Part shown: positions 1-7,702 of the stretch, one piece after another | Position numbering within the stretch: the first letter of the stretch is position 1 | Layout: every line of letters starts with the position of its first letter | Origin: Bacteroidales bacterium | GTDB taxonomy: Bacteria; Bacteroidota; Bacteroidia; Bacteroidales; Tenuifilaceae | NCBI GenBank assembly: GCA_016931855.1 | Contig: JAFGDZ010000048.1 | Location: 62,001-126,000 of the forward strand | DNA length: 64,000 bases | Direction of reading: 5' to 3' | Made by a program: the position numbers and the translations under genes | Notes under the pieces: generated by a model | Database searches by the model: none | Told to the model about the DNA's origin: nothing | What the model saw: only the letters and a program-made list of their open reading frames with translations

Positions 1-117
1 CTTAAGCCCGTTGGGCACAGCCATCCATCCGGTGCAACAGGCGAGCTATTCCCCGACTTATCAACCCTAACTACTGCGCTTGAAATTGCATACAAAGTAA
101 CGGTAACCGTTCCTTAA
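1..117 (+). CDS. C-terminal end of an unidentified protein (5' truncated by window)
   Basis: Frame 1 is open from the first base to a TAA at 115-117 and encodes 38 residues ending in VTVTVP. It reads like real protein and lies 12 bp upstream of the next gene on the same strand, so it is probably the last part of an upstream CDS. The stretch GHSHPSG followed by FPD recalls the HxH...D part of JAMM/JAB peptidases, but the serine of that motif is leucine here and the protein ends too soon after it. I do not assign a function. Confidence 0.5.
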   Translation, partial: LKPVGHSHPSGATGELFPDLSTLTTALEIAYKVTVTVP

Positions 118-129
118 AAACCTATAAGC

Positions 130-1056
130 ATGAAGCCTGTACCTAAACGAGTTGTTGTGGCTGGTGCCACCGGATTAATTGGGCGGGAGCTCGTTGCTCT
201 GCTCCTGCAGAATGGGTACTCCGTAACCATTCTATCGCGCAGCCGCCAAAAGGTACGTGCTCTTTTTGGCGATAAGGTCGATTTTCAGGGGTGGGATGGG
301 GAAACAATAGCAGGATTAGTGCATGCGGTTGCGGGATGCTATGCCGTAATAAACCTATCGGGAGCAAATATTAGCAAAGGGCTATGGACCAAATCCCGTA
401 AGGAGCGCATTCTGCAATCGCGAATTAGCTCAACCCAAGCGTTGGTTAACGCAGTGAGTCATGCAAAAGTAAAACCTTCGGTTTTTATACAGGGCTCGGC
501 CATTGGGTATTACCCTTACCAAACTGGCACCCCGCTAACAGAGCAATCCCCTATGGGCAAAGGTTTTTTGGCCGATGTTGTTCATAGCTGGGAGCGAGCC
601 GCTAAATCAGTTCAATCCTATGGTGTTAGGCTTGTATTTATACGAACAGGAGCCGTGCTTGCCCCCAACGGCGGAATGCTAAAAGCACTAGCCAGCCCAG
701 TTAAGTTCTTTGCTGGTGCATGGTTTGGAAAGGGGAACCAGCAAGTTTCTTGGATTCATATTGCCGACCATGTGCGCGCAGTTCTTTTTCTACTGGAGAA
801 TGGGGCTGCAAGTGGCCCGTTTAACCTAGTTGCCGAGAAATCGGTGGCGCAAAAAGCCCTAGTTAAGAGCATCGCCCAACGCTTAAAGCGCCCCGCTCTT
901 ATGGGGATACCAGCATCACTAACAACGCTCATTTTAGGAGACATGGGGCGAGAGCTACTCCTGTGTAACCAGGATGTGAAGCCCGAAAAGCTTGTGCAGC
1001 ATGGTTTTCGGTTCCTGTTCCCTGAGCATAAGGAGGCCATTTTTAACCTAATCTAG
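130..1056 (+). CDS. TIGR01777 family NAD(P)-binding oxidoreductase (SDR39U1/YfcH-like)
   Basis: This 308-residue protein is an extended short-chain dehydrogenase-like epimerase of the TIGR01777 (YfcH/SDR39U1) family. The N-terminal dinucleotide-binding motif GATGLIGRELV is at residues 12-22. It is followed by NLSGANI (about 75-81), the family-typical RISST (about 98-102), and GSAIGYY (about 122-128), where the active-site tyrosine of SDR enzymes sits. The C-terminal DUF1731-like part (IPASLTTLILGDMGRELLLCNQDVKP) is present, so the protein is full length. The substrate is not known for the family. ATG start, with a strong terminator 45 bp after the stop, so it is probably the last gene of its transcription unit. 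Confidence 0.85.
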   Translation: MKPVPKRVVVAGATGLIGRELVALLLQNGYSVTILSRSRQKVRALFGDKVDFQGWDGETIAGLVHAVAGCYAVINLSGANISKGLWTKSRKERILQSRISSTQALVNAVSHAKVKPSVFIQGSAIGYYPYQTGTPLTEQSPMGKGFLADVVHSWERAAKSVQSYGVRLVFIRTGAVLAPNGGMLKALASPVKFFAGAWFGKGNQQVSWIHIADHVRAVLFLLENGAASGPFNLVAEKSVAQKALVKSIAQRLKRPALMGIPASLTTLILGDMGRELLLCNQDVKPEKLVQHGFRFLFPEHKEAIFNLI

Positions 1057-1100
1057 GCATTTACATAGGGTAGCATTGTATCATATGCTGTACGCACTGT

Positions 1101-1145
1101 GCGATTCCGAACGTTTTTTTACGCGTTGGAATCGCCTTTTTATTT
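1101..1145 (+). terminator. Rho-independent terminator after the epimerase gene
   Basis: Arms GCGATTCC (1101-1108) and GGAATCGC (1128-1135) are perfectly complementary, with further AACG/CGTT pairing inside. CTTTTTATTT follows on the + strand. Confidence 0.75.
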
Positions 1146-1239
1146 AAGAAAGGGCTATTTATCAGAGGCTAGCATAGTTTGGTGTAGTTTTTATTGATAT
1201 GGATATAGTGATATTTTTACCCTTTACCCTTTTGCCCTG

Positions 1240-1707
1240 ATGGAACCCGTTGTTTTTGATAGGATAAAAGTCTCCAGCGGAATGCCCGAAATGGCTGAGT
1301 ATTTTAGCCTCTATTCCGCTGCGGAATGGAACAAGGGGCATCAGCTTAGCCCTGACGCATTCTATCGCTCCTTACAGGGGAGCTGGTATATGATAGGCGT
1401 TTACTTTGAGGGCCGATTGGTGGGCTTTGGGCGTATTATCTCCGATGGTATTCTTCATGCCCATATTGTGGATCTTATGATCCATCCCAATTTTCAGGGC
1501 TGCGGCATTGGCTCTATGGTGCTGGGCTTGCTTGTTGACCAGTGTAGAAGGGTTGGTATTCCTAACATCAGGCTGTTTAGCGAGAAGGGGAAAACAGCGT
1601 TCTTTGCCAAGAACGGATTTAAGGCGCGAATGTCCGATTGCTCTGGAATGGAGTACGTGTTGGATGAGAGCAACGATAAGCCCCTCCATGATGCTCCCAA
1701 CGGGTAA
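1240..1707 (+). CDS. GNAT family N-acetyltransferase
   Basis: A 155-residue single-domain GNAT. The acetyl-CoA pyrophosphate-binding motif A is clear: the strand LHAHIVDLMIHPNFQGCGIG (about 72-91) contains QGCGIG, the Q/RxxGxG/A signature, followed by the helix SMVLGLLVDQC. The later FFAKNGFK (about 122-129) is the usual motif B 'F Y xx x G F' region. GNATs transfer acetyl from acetyl-CoA to amines; nothing here identifies the acceptor. It stands alone after a terminator. ATG start chosen because the N-terminal strand-helix begins immediately. Confidence 0.85.
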   Translation: MEPVVFDRIKVSSGMPEMAEYFSLYSAAEWNKGHQLSPDAFYRSLQGSWYMIGVYFEGRLVGFGRIISDGILHAHIVDLMIHPNFQGCGIGSMVLGLLVDQCRRVGIPNIRLFSEKGKTAFFAKNGFKARMSDCSGMEYVLDESNDKPLHDAPNG

Positions 1708-1844
1708 GCGCCATGTTAAATTGGGGAGCCATGCTGTTTTAGAGCAGCTAAAGCCTGTTTACGTACAATTGCTTTAGAATAACAACCGAGTAAACAGGGG
1801 TGCATTTAAGTAATTGCTACATTTGCTAACCAAAAGCATGTGGC

Positions 1845-2099
1845 ATGGATAAGCTTACAACGCTACCCAATATAGGCAAAGTAGTTGCCGATAAGCTAAT
1901 ACAAGTAGGCATTGATACGCCCCAAGCGCTGCGTAGCGCTGGGGCAATTAATGCCTTTATGCGCATTAGGGCTATAGATAGCACTGCTTGTATAAACATG
2001 CTTATGGCCTTACAGGGTGCTGTTGACGGCATTCGTTGGCATTCACTTCCGCCAGAGAAGAAGCAGGAGCTTAAGCACTTTTTTGCATCCCTTAAGTAA
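1845..2099 (+). CDS. TfoX C-terminal domain (helix-hairpin-helix) protein
   Basis: 84 residues covering only the C-terminal domain of TfoX/Sxy proteins: LPNIGKVVADKLIQVGIDT (helix-hairpin-helix), LRSAGAINAFMRIRA, then MLMALQGAVDGIRWHSLP, the family's characteristic 'L.AL.GA..G..W..L' segment. Full-length TfoX (about 200 residues) regulates competence in gammaproteobacteria; stand-alone TfoX_C proteins are common in Bacteroidota and their role is unknown. The next gene begins 38 bp downstream on the same strand. Confidence 0.8.
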   Translation: MDKLTTLPNIGKVVADKLIQVGIDTPQALRSAGAINAFMRIRAIDSTACINMLMALQGAVDGIRWHSLPPEKKQELKHFFASLK

Positions 2100-2136
2100 T
2101 CTTTTAGCCTCATTTACTACTACAAACAAAACATCT

Positions 2137-2412
2137 ATGGATTTAGTGAGAGTTTTAGGCCTAGCCGCCGCAGCGTTTACCACGTTTTCCTTTTTTCCTC
2201 AAGCAGTAAAGGTTATTAGAACCCGCAACACAGAGGGTATATCGCTGGTTATGTACCTAATGTTTAACATTGGCATTACCCTTTGGCTTATTTACGGCAT
2301 AATGCTAAACGATTTACCCATAATCCTAGCCAACGCCATAACCCTATTTCCCGCATTAACGGTGCTATTCCTTGTGGTTAAGAGTAAGGCTGGGAGGGGA
2401 AAAGGGGAGTAG
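2137..2412 (+). CDS. SemiSWEET-type sugar transporter
   Basis: 91 residues with three membrane helices and the PQ-loop motif FFPQAVKVIRTRNTEGIS (about 20-37), diagnostic for SemiSWEETs, which dimerise to carry sugars across the inner membrane. The later asparagine of the substrate pocket is in MFNIGITLWLIYG. The reading frame extends upstream to 2017, but ATG at 2137 is chosen because MDLVRVLGLAAAAFTT is the normal start of the family and the extension overlaps tfoX_C. The last 75 bp of the gene recur about 1 kb downstream (3376-3450). Confidence 0.85.
   Translation: MDLVRVLGLAAAAFTTFSFFPQAVKVIRTRNTEGISLVMYLMFNIGITLWLIYGIMLNDLPIILANAITLFPALTVLFLVVKSKAGRGKGE
2338..2412 (+). repeat. 75-bp direct repeat, copy 1 (3' end of SemiSWEET gene)
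   Basis: This is the 3' end of the SemiSWEET coding sequence including its TAG. It matches 3376-3450 at 71 of 75 positions by eye. Confidence 0.9.
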
Positions 2413-2619
2413 GGAGTGGTTATTATTTTGTTCCCTCGCAAATGAATGGGGTAAGTAGTTTTTAATACCATTAGGTGCAATCTGTTAGTAAAATTAAGTG
2501 TTTATACTTTTAAAGAGCAGTTCTTTTTTATGATGGGGAGCATCTTTACTCTTTAAAGTAACAGTAAAAGCATATTTGTTTATCTTTAAAAACGTTTAGG
2601 CTTTTTTAAAATAAATAAT

Positions 2620-3294
2620 ATGAATACCCAAAACAATAAAATTGAACTCTTTTATATAAAGAAACTTACCATTGGTAAGGTGTTTAAATACCGTAAATCG
2701 CATTTATCTACCCCTACAAGTTATAACGTAAATTTAGGTATTATCCCTTCCAAAAGTTTTTTGTATTACTCGTCAAGAGCAAGCGATTGCATATATTTCA
2801 TTAAAAATCCATTAGTAAAGCAACAGGAATTCAATTTTTACAACTCATTCATTACCTCACAAGTTTTTGAGTACTCAATTGTTGATAACGACGAGCAGTT
2901 TTACACAATAAACCCCACTAGAATTGTTGATACAAAGCAGCTCATCTCTAACCTCATTCTAACGAACTCATTCAAAAGAAATAGCCCATTCTTAAAACGG
3001 ATTAGAATTGGAGAACGAATGCTAAATAAAATTGGGAATGGGAATAGCTACTTCAATGGTTTCGAACTTTGCTCATGTAGAGTTCCCGAATGTTTTAATC
3101 GTAAAATTTGGCTGATTGTGGAGAACGATTTTGTTTCCATTCCCTTTTCCATTGTATATGTTACTCCCTATGAATATATAGAGTTAACCACAGATAACAT
3201 TATGGACGACAGAGCCAATAAGGTTTTTTGGAATATGAGGAGCTTCCCTTTTGCCCCCGATCTAGTTTTCCCAAACACCTTTTTGGTTAAATAA
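2620..3294 (+). CDS. Hypothetical protein, AT-rich accessory gene
   Basis: A 224-residue protein with no motif I recognise. It has no signal peptide or membrane helix, is rich in Asn, Ile, Phe, Tyr and Ser, and has one CxC-type pair (LCSCRVPEC, about 150-158). Base composition is clearly more AT-rich than the flanking genes, and the gene lies between two copies of a 75-bp repeat. Both facts suggest acquisition by transfer. The ATG at 2620 follows an AT-rich leader. Confidence 0.6.
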   Translation: MNTQNNKIELFYIKKLTIGKVFKYRKSHLSTPTSYNVNLGIIPSKSFLYYSSRASDCIYFIKNPLVKQQEFNFYNSFITSQVFEYSIVDNDEQFYTINPTRIVDTKQLISNLILTNSFKRNSPFLKRIRIGERMLNKIGNGNSYFNGFELCSCRVPECFNRKIWLIVENDFVSIPFSIVYVTPYEYIELTTDNIMDDRANKVFWNMRSFPFAPDLVFPNTFLVK

Positions 3295-3612
3295 TACATC
3301 CAATAGCTCATCCATTTATACCTCATTTTAATACTTTCTGTGTACTTTTAACAAGTGTAAATAATATTTTACCCAATAACCCTATTCCCCGCATTAACAG
3401 TGCTATTCCTTGTGGTTAAGAGTAAGGTTGGGAGAGGAAAAGGGGAGTAGAGATATTGGATTGCATTTAAATATCTATTTGATGATTTAATCGCTCTTTT
3501 ACAGAAGCAAATTGTATCTGCTCATTAGGTTGATACTTATGTATAATATTCATATCAAGTATTTTCTGGTAAAGAGGATGTTCTCTATGACTTATAAAAC
3601 ATACCACATGCG
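3295..3612 (+). other. Intergenic stretch with truncated SemiSWEET duplication
   Basis: No gene seen. It contains the second copy of the 75-bp SemiSWEET 3' end (3376-3450); the rest is AT-rich with no further recognisable signal before the RAYT gene. Confidence 0.6.
3376..3450 (+). repeat. 75-bp direct repeat, copy 2 (orphan SemiSWEET 3' end)
   Basis: It matches 2338-2412 with four substitutions and no indels and ends exactly at the duplicated stop codon TAG. Upstream of the repeat the similarity stops abruptly, so this is a pseudogene-like fragment and not a second gene. Confidence 0.9.
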
Positions 3613-4266
3613 ATGACCTACAACCCCCAAAAGCACCACCGTCGTAGCATTCGCCTAAAAGGATACGATTATTCGCAATCAGGATTCTATTTTATAACCA
3701 TTTGTGTGCAAAACCGCGAACATTTATTTGGGCACATCGAAAATGGCAAAATGGTATTGAACGATGCGGGTAGAATGGTTGAAAACGAATGGTTGAACAT
3801 CCCGCAACGATTTAAAAATGTTGTGTTGCATGAATACATTGTGATGCCAAACCATTTCCATTGCATTGTGGAAATGGTGGAAACGACACCCGTAGGGGCG
3901 ACCCTCGTGGTCGCCCCTAATAAAAACGGGCACCCACAAGGGGATGCCCCGACAGGGGATGCCCCAACAGAAATTGCCCCGACAGGGGATGCCCCAACAG
4001 AAATTGCCCCGACAGGGGATGCCCCAACAGAAATTGCCCCGACAGAAAATTCACCGACCGTTGGCGACATAGTGGGAGCATTCAAATCAATAACAACAGT
4101 AAATTATATTCGCAGCGTAAAAGACAATAATTGGCAACCATTTCATAATAAATTATGGCAACGCAATTATTACGAACACATAATCCGAGACGAACGGGCG
4201 TATCTAAAAATATCGGAATATATCTTATCCAACCCCAAAAAATGGAATAACGATACATTAAAATAA
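3613..4266 (+). CDS. REP-associated tyrosine transposase (RAYT, Y1_Tnp superfamily)
   Basis: A 217-residue HUH-type transposase related to IS200/IS605 TnpA. The N-terminus RRSIRLKGYDYSQSGFYFITIC is typical for RAYT proteins. The metal-binding HUH motif is NHFHCIVE (about 80-87), preceded by EYIVMP. The catalytic tyrosine is probably in LWQRNYYEHIIRDERAY near residues 180-196. RAYTs process single-stranded REP hairpins. Between the HUH half and the tyrosine half is an insertion of about 50 residues rich in PTGDAPTEIA repeats, encoded by a REP palindrome and three 30-bp direct repeats. The frame remains open through it, so the gene looks intact. Confidence 0.85.
   Translation: MTYNPQKHHRRSIRLKGYDYSQSGFYFITICVQNREHLFGHIENGKMVLNDAGRMVENEWLNIPQRFKNVVLHEYIVMPNHFHCIVEMVETTPVGATLVVAPNKNGHPQGDAPTGDAPTEIAPTGDAPTEIAPTGDAPTEIAPTENSPTVGDIVGAFKSITTVNYIRSVKDNNWQPFHNKLWQRNYYEHIIRDERAYLKISEYILSNPKKWNNDTLK
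3893..3919. repeat. REP-like palindrome inside the RAYT coding sequence
   Basis: Perfect 11-bp arms (3893-3903 and 3909-3919, starting TAGGGGCGACC) around a 5-base loop. The sequence resembles the widespread GTAGGGGCGAC...GTCGCCC class of intergenic REP elements, here translated as VGATLVVAP. Confidence 0.85.
3951..4040 (+). repeat. Three perfect 30-bp tandem repeats in the RAYT gene
   Basis: Units at 3951-3980, 3981-4010 and 4011-4040 are identical and encode a 10-residue repeat (TGDAPTEIAP). Each unit contains GGGGATGCCCC, itself a near-palindrome. The length is a multiple of three, so copy-number change keeps the frame. Confidence 0.9.
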
Positions 4267-4936
4267 AATTCCCTCTGGGCGGAATTAATCCCCATGTATT
4301 TTATTGCCTGGGAATGATACATTTGAATACGCACAAATTAACGCTTAAAGGGTAGTAGTTGAAAATATCAGCTCTTGGCATAGTCCTTATCCTTTAATAC
4401 ATTATTATTTAACGTATTTGAACATGTGTTTAGCAACTCATATTAATTTTTGAACCGCAAAAGCGGGATTATGCCCAGCATAAAGCAAAACCTCACTAAC
4501 CCATATTTCTTGAATAAAGTTCTGGTTGTAGTAATTTGGTGTGTTTTATAATTGAATATGCGGCTGTGCTTAGGAGCCCTTAGGCGTTTAGAGCCGAATA
4601 TGAACAGGAATCTGAGTGGGCGCATATTAATAAAGGGAAATACAAGATAAGTGCTAAAAAATCACTATATTAGCTTGATTCAAGAAGCGCGAAAATAGCT
4701 GCATGCTTTTATGAGCAAAAGGTTATAATAGTTATTCTGAATTTTATAGAACTCTTTAAAAAACTCTTTAAAAATTTTCGGACAAAGCTAAGCCTATTTA
4801 CCCTACAACAGGTCGGTCAATGTCAAGACAAAGCATCAGAGGTGAAATGGTATTTTAACAAATAAGGCAATTTACGAGCGAAACTTGAGAACAATTAACG
4901 CTGTATTTAGAGTTAAACCTTACCCTTACACAAACG
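4267..4936 (+). other. 670-bp AT-rich non-coding stretch
   Basis: No convincing gene. A short hairpin (AATTCC...GGAATT) lies just after the RAYT stop, near 4269-4287. A short minus-strand open frame at 4443-4625 has no protein-like character. No promoter of the repeat class seen elsewhere in the window was found upstream of the AraC-type gene. Confidence 0.5.
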
Positions 4937-5497
4937 ATGAAATTATACATAAAATATATGGTTAGCCTAAGGTGCAAACTGATGGTTAAAGAAGAGCTAA
5001 AAAAACTGGGGCTGTGCTACGTATCGGTGGACTTGGGGGTGGTTGAGATAATGGATGGTATTTCCGACGAGCAAAAGGAGCAGCTTAAACGGAACTTGCA
5101 AAGGTTAGGGCTGGAGCTAATGGACGATAAGAAAAGCATTTTGATTGAACGAATTAAGAATGTAATAATAGAAATGATCCACTACTCCGATGAGTTACCA
5201 AAAGTAAACTACTCCGTTTATATTAGCGAAAAGCTTGGCTACGATTACACATACCTTTCCAACATCTTTTCCGAAGTAAAAGGCATTACGCTACAGCACT
5301 ATATTATTTTGCACAGGGTTGAAAAAGTGAAGGAGCTTCTCCTTTACGACGACTTGAATTTAACGGAAATATCGTACCGACTACAATATAGCAGCGTAGC
5401 ACATTTATCAACTCAGTTTAAAAAAATTACAGGACTCTCTCCGTCCTTCTATAAAAAGCTTAAGAAAAAGCGGATTGTAAATCTTGAAAATCTGTGA
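4937..5497 (+). CDS. AraC-family transcriptional regulator (small, N-terminal ferredoxin-fold-like domain)
   Basis: 186 residues. The C-terminal 100 or so form a two-part AraC/XylS DNA-binding domain: the first helix-turn-helix is in SEKLGYDYTYLSNIFSEVKG (about 94-113), the linker helix follows at HYIILHRVEKVKELLLYDD, and the second helix-turn-helix is LTEISYRLQYSSVAHLSTQFK plus the family signature GLSPSFYKKL (about 165-174). The first 65 residues (YMVSLRCKLMVKEELKKLGL...) lack a cupin and resemble a small beta-alpha-beta domain, not a usual AraC sensor domain. AraC-type monomers carry two helix-turn-helix units and typically bind direct repeats spaced about 21 bp; a set of such repeats occurs in this window, the first one starting over this gene's own stop codon. 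The regulatory link is inference. Confidence 0.85.
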   Translation: MKLYIKYMVSLRCKLMVKEELKKLGLCYVSVDLGVVEIMDGISDEQKEQLKRNLQRLGLELMDDKKSILIERIKNVIIEMIHYSDELPKVNYSVYISEKLGYDYTYLSNIFSEVKGITLQHYIILHRVEKVKELLLYDDLNLTEISYRLQYSSVAHLSTQFKKITGLSPSFYKKLKKKRIVNLENL

Positions 5498-5557
5498 TAT
5501 ATGTAACTCTTTTTTATGATAATGTAACGCTATTACTCTGTTTTGCCCCCACCTTTG
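5493..5557 (+). promoter_or_regulatory. Direct-repeat stress promoter A
   Basis: TGTGAT (5493), ATGTAAC (5501-5507), second ATGTAAC (5522-5528, exactly 21 bp later), and -7 box CACCTTTG (5550-5557) after 21 bp. It begins over the stop codon of the AraC-type gene and reads toward the DUF3185-like gene, leaving a leader of about 160 nt. Confidence 0.75.
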
Positions 5558-5725
5558 TTATGCCGAAATTGGCTTTGTAAGCTAATCACTATTAAATGCA
5601 TAGCGTACTATTAGTGGTGCTATCCCAAGTTTTATACAATTAGTTCCAAGCAATTAATGTGATTTGGAAAGTCATTCTTATGCGGCAATTGTAATTATCA
5701 TTTTTAAAATTTAAAAACAAAAAAG

Positions 5726-5938
5726 ATGAAAAACGTTGGATTAATCATTTTGGCAATAGGGCTTGTAGTAACCCTAATTACGGGATTTAGATTTGTTACC
5801 AGGGAGAAGGTTGTGGACATTGGCGATCTTAAAATCTCGCGCAATAAGAATCACGCTATTACCTGGTCGCCCTTGGTTGGTATTGCAGTTATGGTTGTTG
5901 GTGGAGGCATCTTTTTGGTTGGGAATAAAAAGAAGTAG
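5726..5938 (+). CDS. DUF3185-like small membrane protein
   Basis: 70 residues with two membrane helices, residues 4-21 (VGLIILAIGLVVTLITG) and about 48-66 (SPLVGIAVMVVGGGIFLVG), separated by a charged loop (TREKVVDIGDLKISRNKNH). The pattern fits the DUF3185 family of small inner-membrane proteins of unknown function, often found among stress genes in Bacteroidota. It is the first gene behind direct-repeat promoter A. Confidence 0.7.
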   Translation: MKNVGLIILAIGLVVTLITGFRFVTREKVVDIGDLKISRNKNHAITWSPLVGIAVMVVGGGIFLVGNKKK

Positions 5939-6055
5939 TACCTTGTTAAGGTACAGCTATTTTGTTTCACTAAAGGGGTGATTGCTTGCGGGTTGCTAAT
6001 AACAAGTTAGCTAAAAAGCCTTGTAGTTTATTCTTAAAATGGAGATCTAAATTCA

Positions 6056-7012
6056 ATGTACTTAAAAGCAAGAATAAACCTATTGCTAATCCTTTTGGCA
6101 TTCTCATCTGGCACTGCGTTTTCGCAAGAGAACCAAGCGGTGCCAGATAGCATCCAAAAGGAGATATCCAAAAAGGGTAACACCATTTCAATGTTTAACA
6201 TGTATCGTGAGCAAAGCTATATTTTGCTTGGGGGCGGCTTGGGGAACTTGGAGCCGCTGATATTCGAAGCCGACATTATACCTTACTTCTTAATTAGCCT
6301 TAGCCAAAATGCAAGGTGGGGAATGGAAGTATCGCCCCGAATTATTATCCGCATGCTTAACAAGGAATCATATCCTGTGCAAACACCCTCATATATGCCA
6401 AAGGCAACAATCTTTTACCAGTTTGCCGATAGCCATAGGGGGAAAAGAGATTTCTTTACATTCTTATCGTGGATGCACTACTCTAACGGGCAAGACGGCA
6501 GCTTTTACAATTCCGATAGCACAGGCATAAACACCGCCTCGGGCAGCTTCTCTACTTACTGGGTGCAGGGAGGGGTATTTGTATCGCGCCCCAGCAAGGT
6601 TTTAAAATTTAACACCAACTACATAAAGCTCTACGCCGAGTACAATTACAACCAGGAAAAGGAGCTAAAGGGGATATACGGGCATATGCGTGTGTTTGCG
6701 AATATGAAAAATACCATAATACTATCAAAAGCCTTTAGAGCCATTGTGGCAGCAGAAAAGAATAGCAAAACTTACGTATTCGATCAATCTATTAAAATTG
6801 GCTGGATAGCCGATGAGCTGGTGAATACGAAGGTGATAGATAAGAAACGGCTAATATTTAACTACACCCTCTCTTTTAAACCCGCATTTTTAAAGGATGT
6901 GAACTTCTTTATTCATTACTACTACGGACAAGATTACTACAACATCCACTTTGAGCGCCATTTAAGCGTAATTCGTATTGGCATTGCATCAAAATCGAAT
7001 ATTCAGTTTTAG
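6056..7012 (+). CDS. Outer-membrane phospholipase A1-like protein (OMPLA family)
   Basis: 318 residues with a signal peptide ending near FSSGTAFSQ and alternating beta-strand character throughout. The segment FLSWMHYSNGQDGS (about 139-152) matches the OMPLA catalytic region HxSNG, in which His and Ser form the active site (H142/S144 in E. coli PldA). The third residue, Asn in E. coli, is not obvious: the aligned strand is SFSTYWVQGG with Tyr near that place. The C-terminal strand YYYGQDYYNIHFERHLSVIRIGIASKSNIQF ends in Phe and fits barrel insertion. Members degrade mislocalised phospholipids in the outer leaflet. The neighbouring Mla operon acts on the same problem. The length and full-length barrel support function; the missing Asn leaves activity uncertain. 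Confidence 0.65.
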   Translation: MYLKARINLLLILLAFSSGTAFSQENQAVPDSIQKEISKKGNTISMFNMYREQSYILLGGGLGNLEPLIFEADIIPYFLISLSQNARWGMEVSPRIIIRMLNKESYPVQTPSYMPKATIFYQFADSHRGKRDFFTFLSWMHYSNGQDGSFYNSDSTGINTASGSFSTYWVQGGVFVSRPSKVLKFNTNYIKLYAEYNYNQEKELKGIYGHMRVFANMKNTIILSKAFRAIVAAEKNSKTYVFDQSIKIGWIADELVNTKVIDKKRLIFNYTLSFKPAFLKDVNFFIHYYYGQDYYNIHFERHLSVIRIGIASKSNIQF

Positions 7013-7035
7013 AAAATCTCATCTTGTAATTATTG

Positions 7036-7105
7036 TAGCACAGTAAGTGCTGGGCAAAACCCTTACTCCCGTTTGGTAACGGAGGTTACTCTGTGCTTTC
7101 TTTTG
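7036..7105 (+). terminator. Probable terminator after OMPLA-like gene
   Basis: Arms around AGCACAG...TAA (from 7037) and TTACTCTGTGCT (7086-7097) pair with a short bulge; TTCTTTT follows. The long loop makes it moderate evidence only. Confidence 0.45.
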
Positions 7106-7143
7106 TGGTAATGTGCTCTGGAGTATTGGGTTAGCTCCAAATG

Positions 7144-7208
7144 CGTGAAAGATGTAAGTTATTGCCAAAGTTGTATAACGCTTTTTGCGGCCCCTTGGCT
7201 CACCTTTG
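7144..7208 (+). promoter_or_regulatory. Direct-repeat stress promoter B
   Basis: CGTGAA (7144), ATGTAAG (7152-7158), GTATAAC (7173-7179, 21 bp later), and -7 box CACCTTTG (7201-7208) after 21 bp. The csbD start codon is 38 bp beyond the -7 box. Confidence 0.7.
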
Positions 7209-7246
7209 TAGTAACGCAAATTCTCACAAACTAATAATTAGAACTG

Positions 7247-7432
7247 ATGAACAAGATTGAACTTAAAGGCAATTGGAACGAGAAAAAGGGCAAGCTAAAG
7301 CAGGCGTATGCCATTTTAACCGACGATGACTTTCTATTTGATGAGGGCAAAAAGGATGAGATGCTTGGCCGTATTCAAATTAAGATTGGTAAAACAAAGG
7401 AGGAGTTTAGCAAAATTATGGAGGAGCTATAG
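7247..7432 (+). CDS. CsbD family general stress protein
   Basis: 61 residues matching CsbD: GNWNEKKGKLKQAYAILTDDD (residues 6-26) then GKKDEMLGRIQIKIGKTKEEFSKIM. CsbD proteins are small, soluble, highly charged stress-induced proteins whose molecular role is unknown. This is one of three CsbD-like genes in the window, and two of them stand directly behind a promoter of the same direct-repeat type. Confidence 0.85.
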   Translation: MNKIELKGNWNEKKGKLKQAYAILTDDDFLFDEGKKDEMLGRIQIKIGKTKEEFSKIMEEL

Positions 7433-7702
7433 CGCTAAGCCTGGTGCATGTAAGCATATAAAAGCTTAGCTCGTTGCGGGCAGTTCTTTTTGCAAAATGA
7501 TACCAGAACTAGCAAAAACGTTATGCGTAAATTGACGTAACGCTCCATTTTATCAACATTCTGATTGAGAATATCAACCCCATTGATGCTATTACTTTAT
7601 TTTTTTTGAGATGATATTCAAGCAAAGGTAAAGTTAGCAGCAAGGGGGTTGTTCTTTTTTTGCGGTAAGTTATAAACATCAAAATTTGTTCAAATTGTCA
7701 GT

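Noticed and set aside
1-117. JAMM/JAB peptidase assignment for the partial first gene
   Set aside because: The conserved serine is leucine and too few residues follow the motif; resemblance may be chance.
4443-4625. 60-codon minus-strand frame in the gap before the AraC-type gene
   Set aside because: No ribosome-binding context, low-complexity basic composition, no family resemblance.
7514-7541. TGCGTAA and ACGTAAC heptamers upstream of mlaE
   Set aside because: They are 11 bp apart, not 21, lack TGTGAW, and no TAnnTTTG box lies at the set distance. Not counted as an eighth site.
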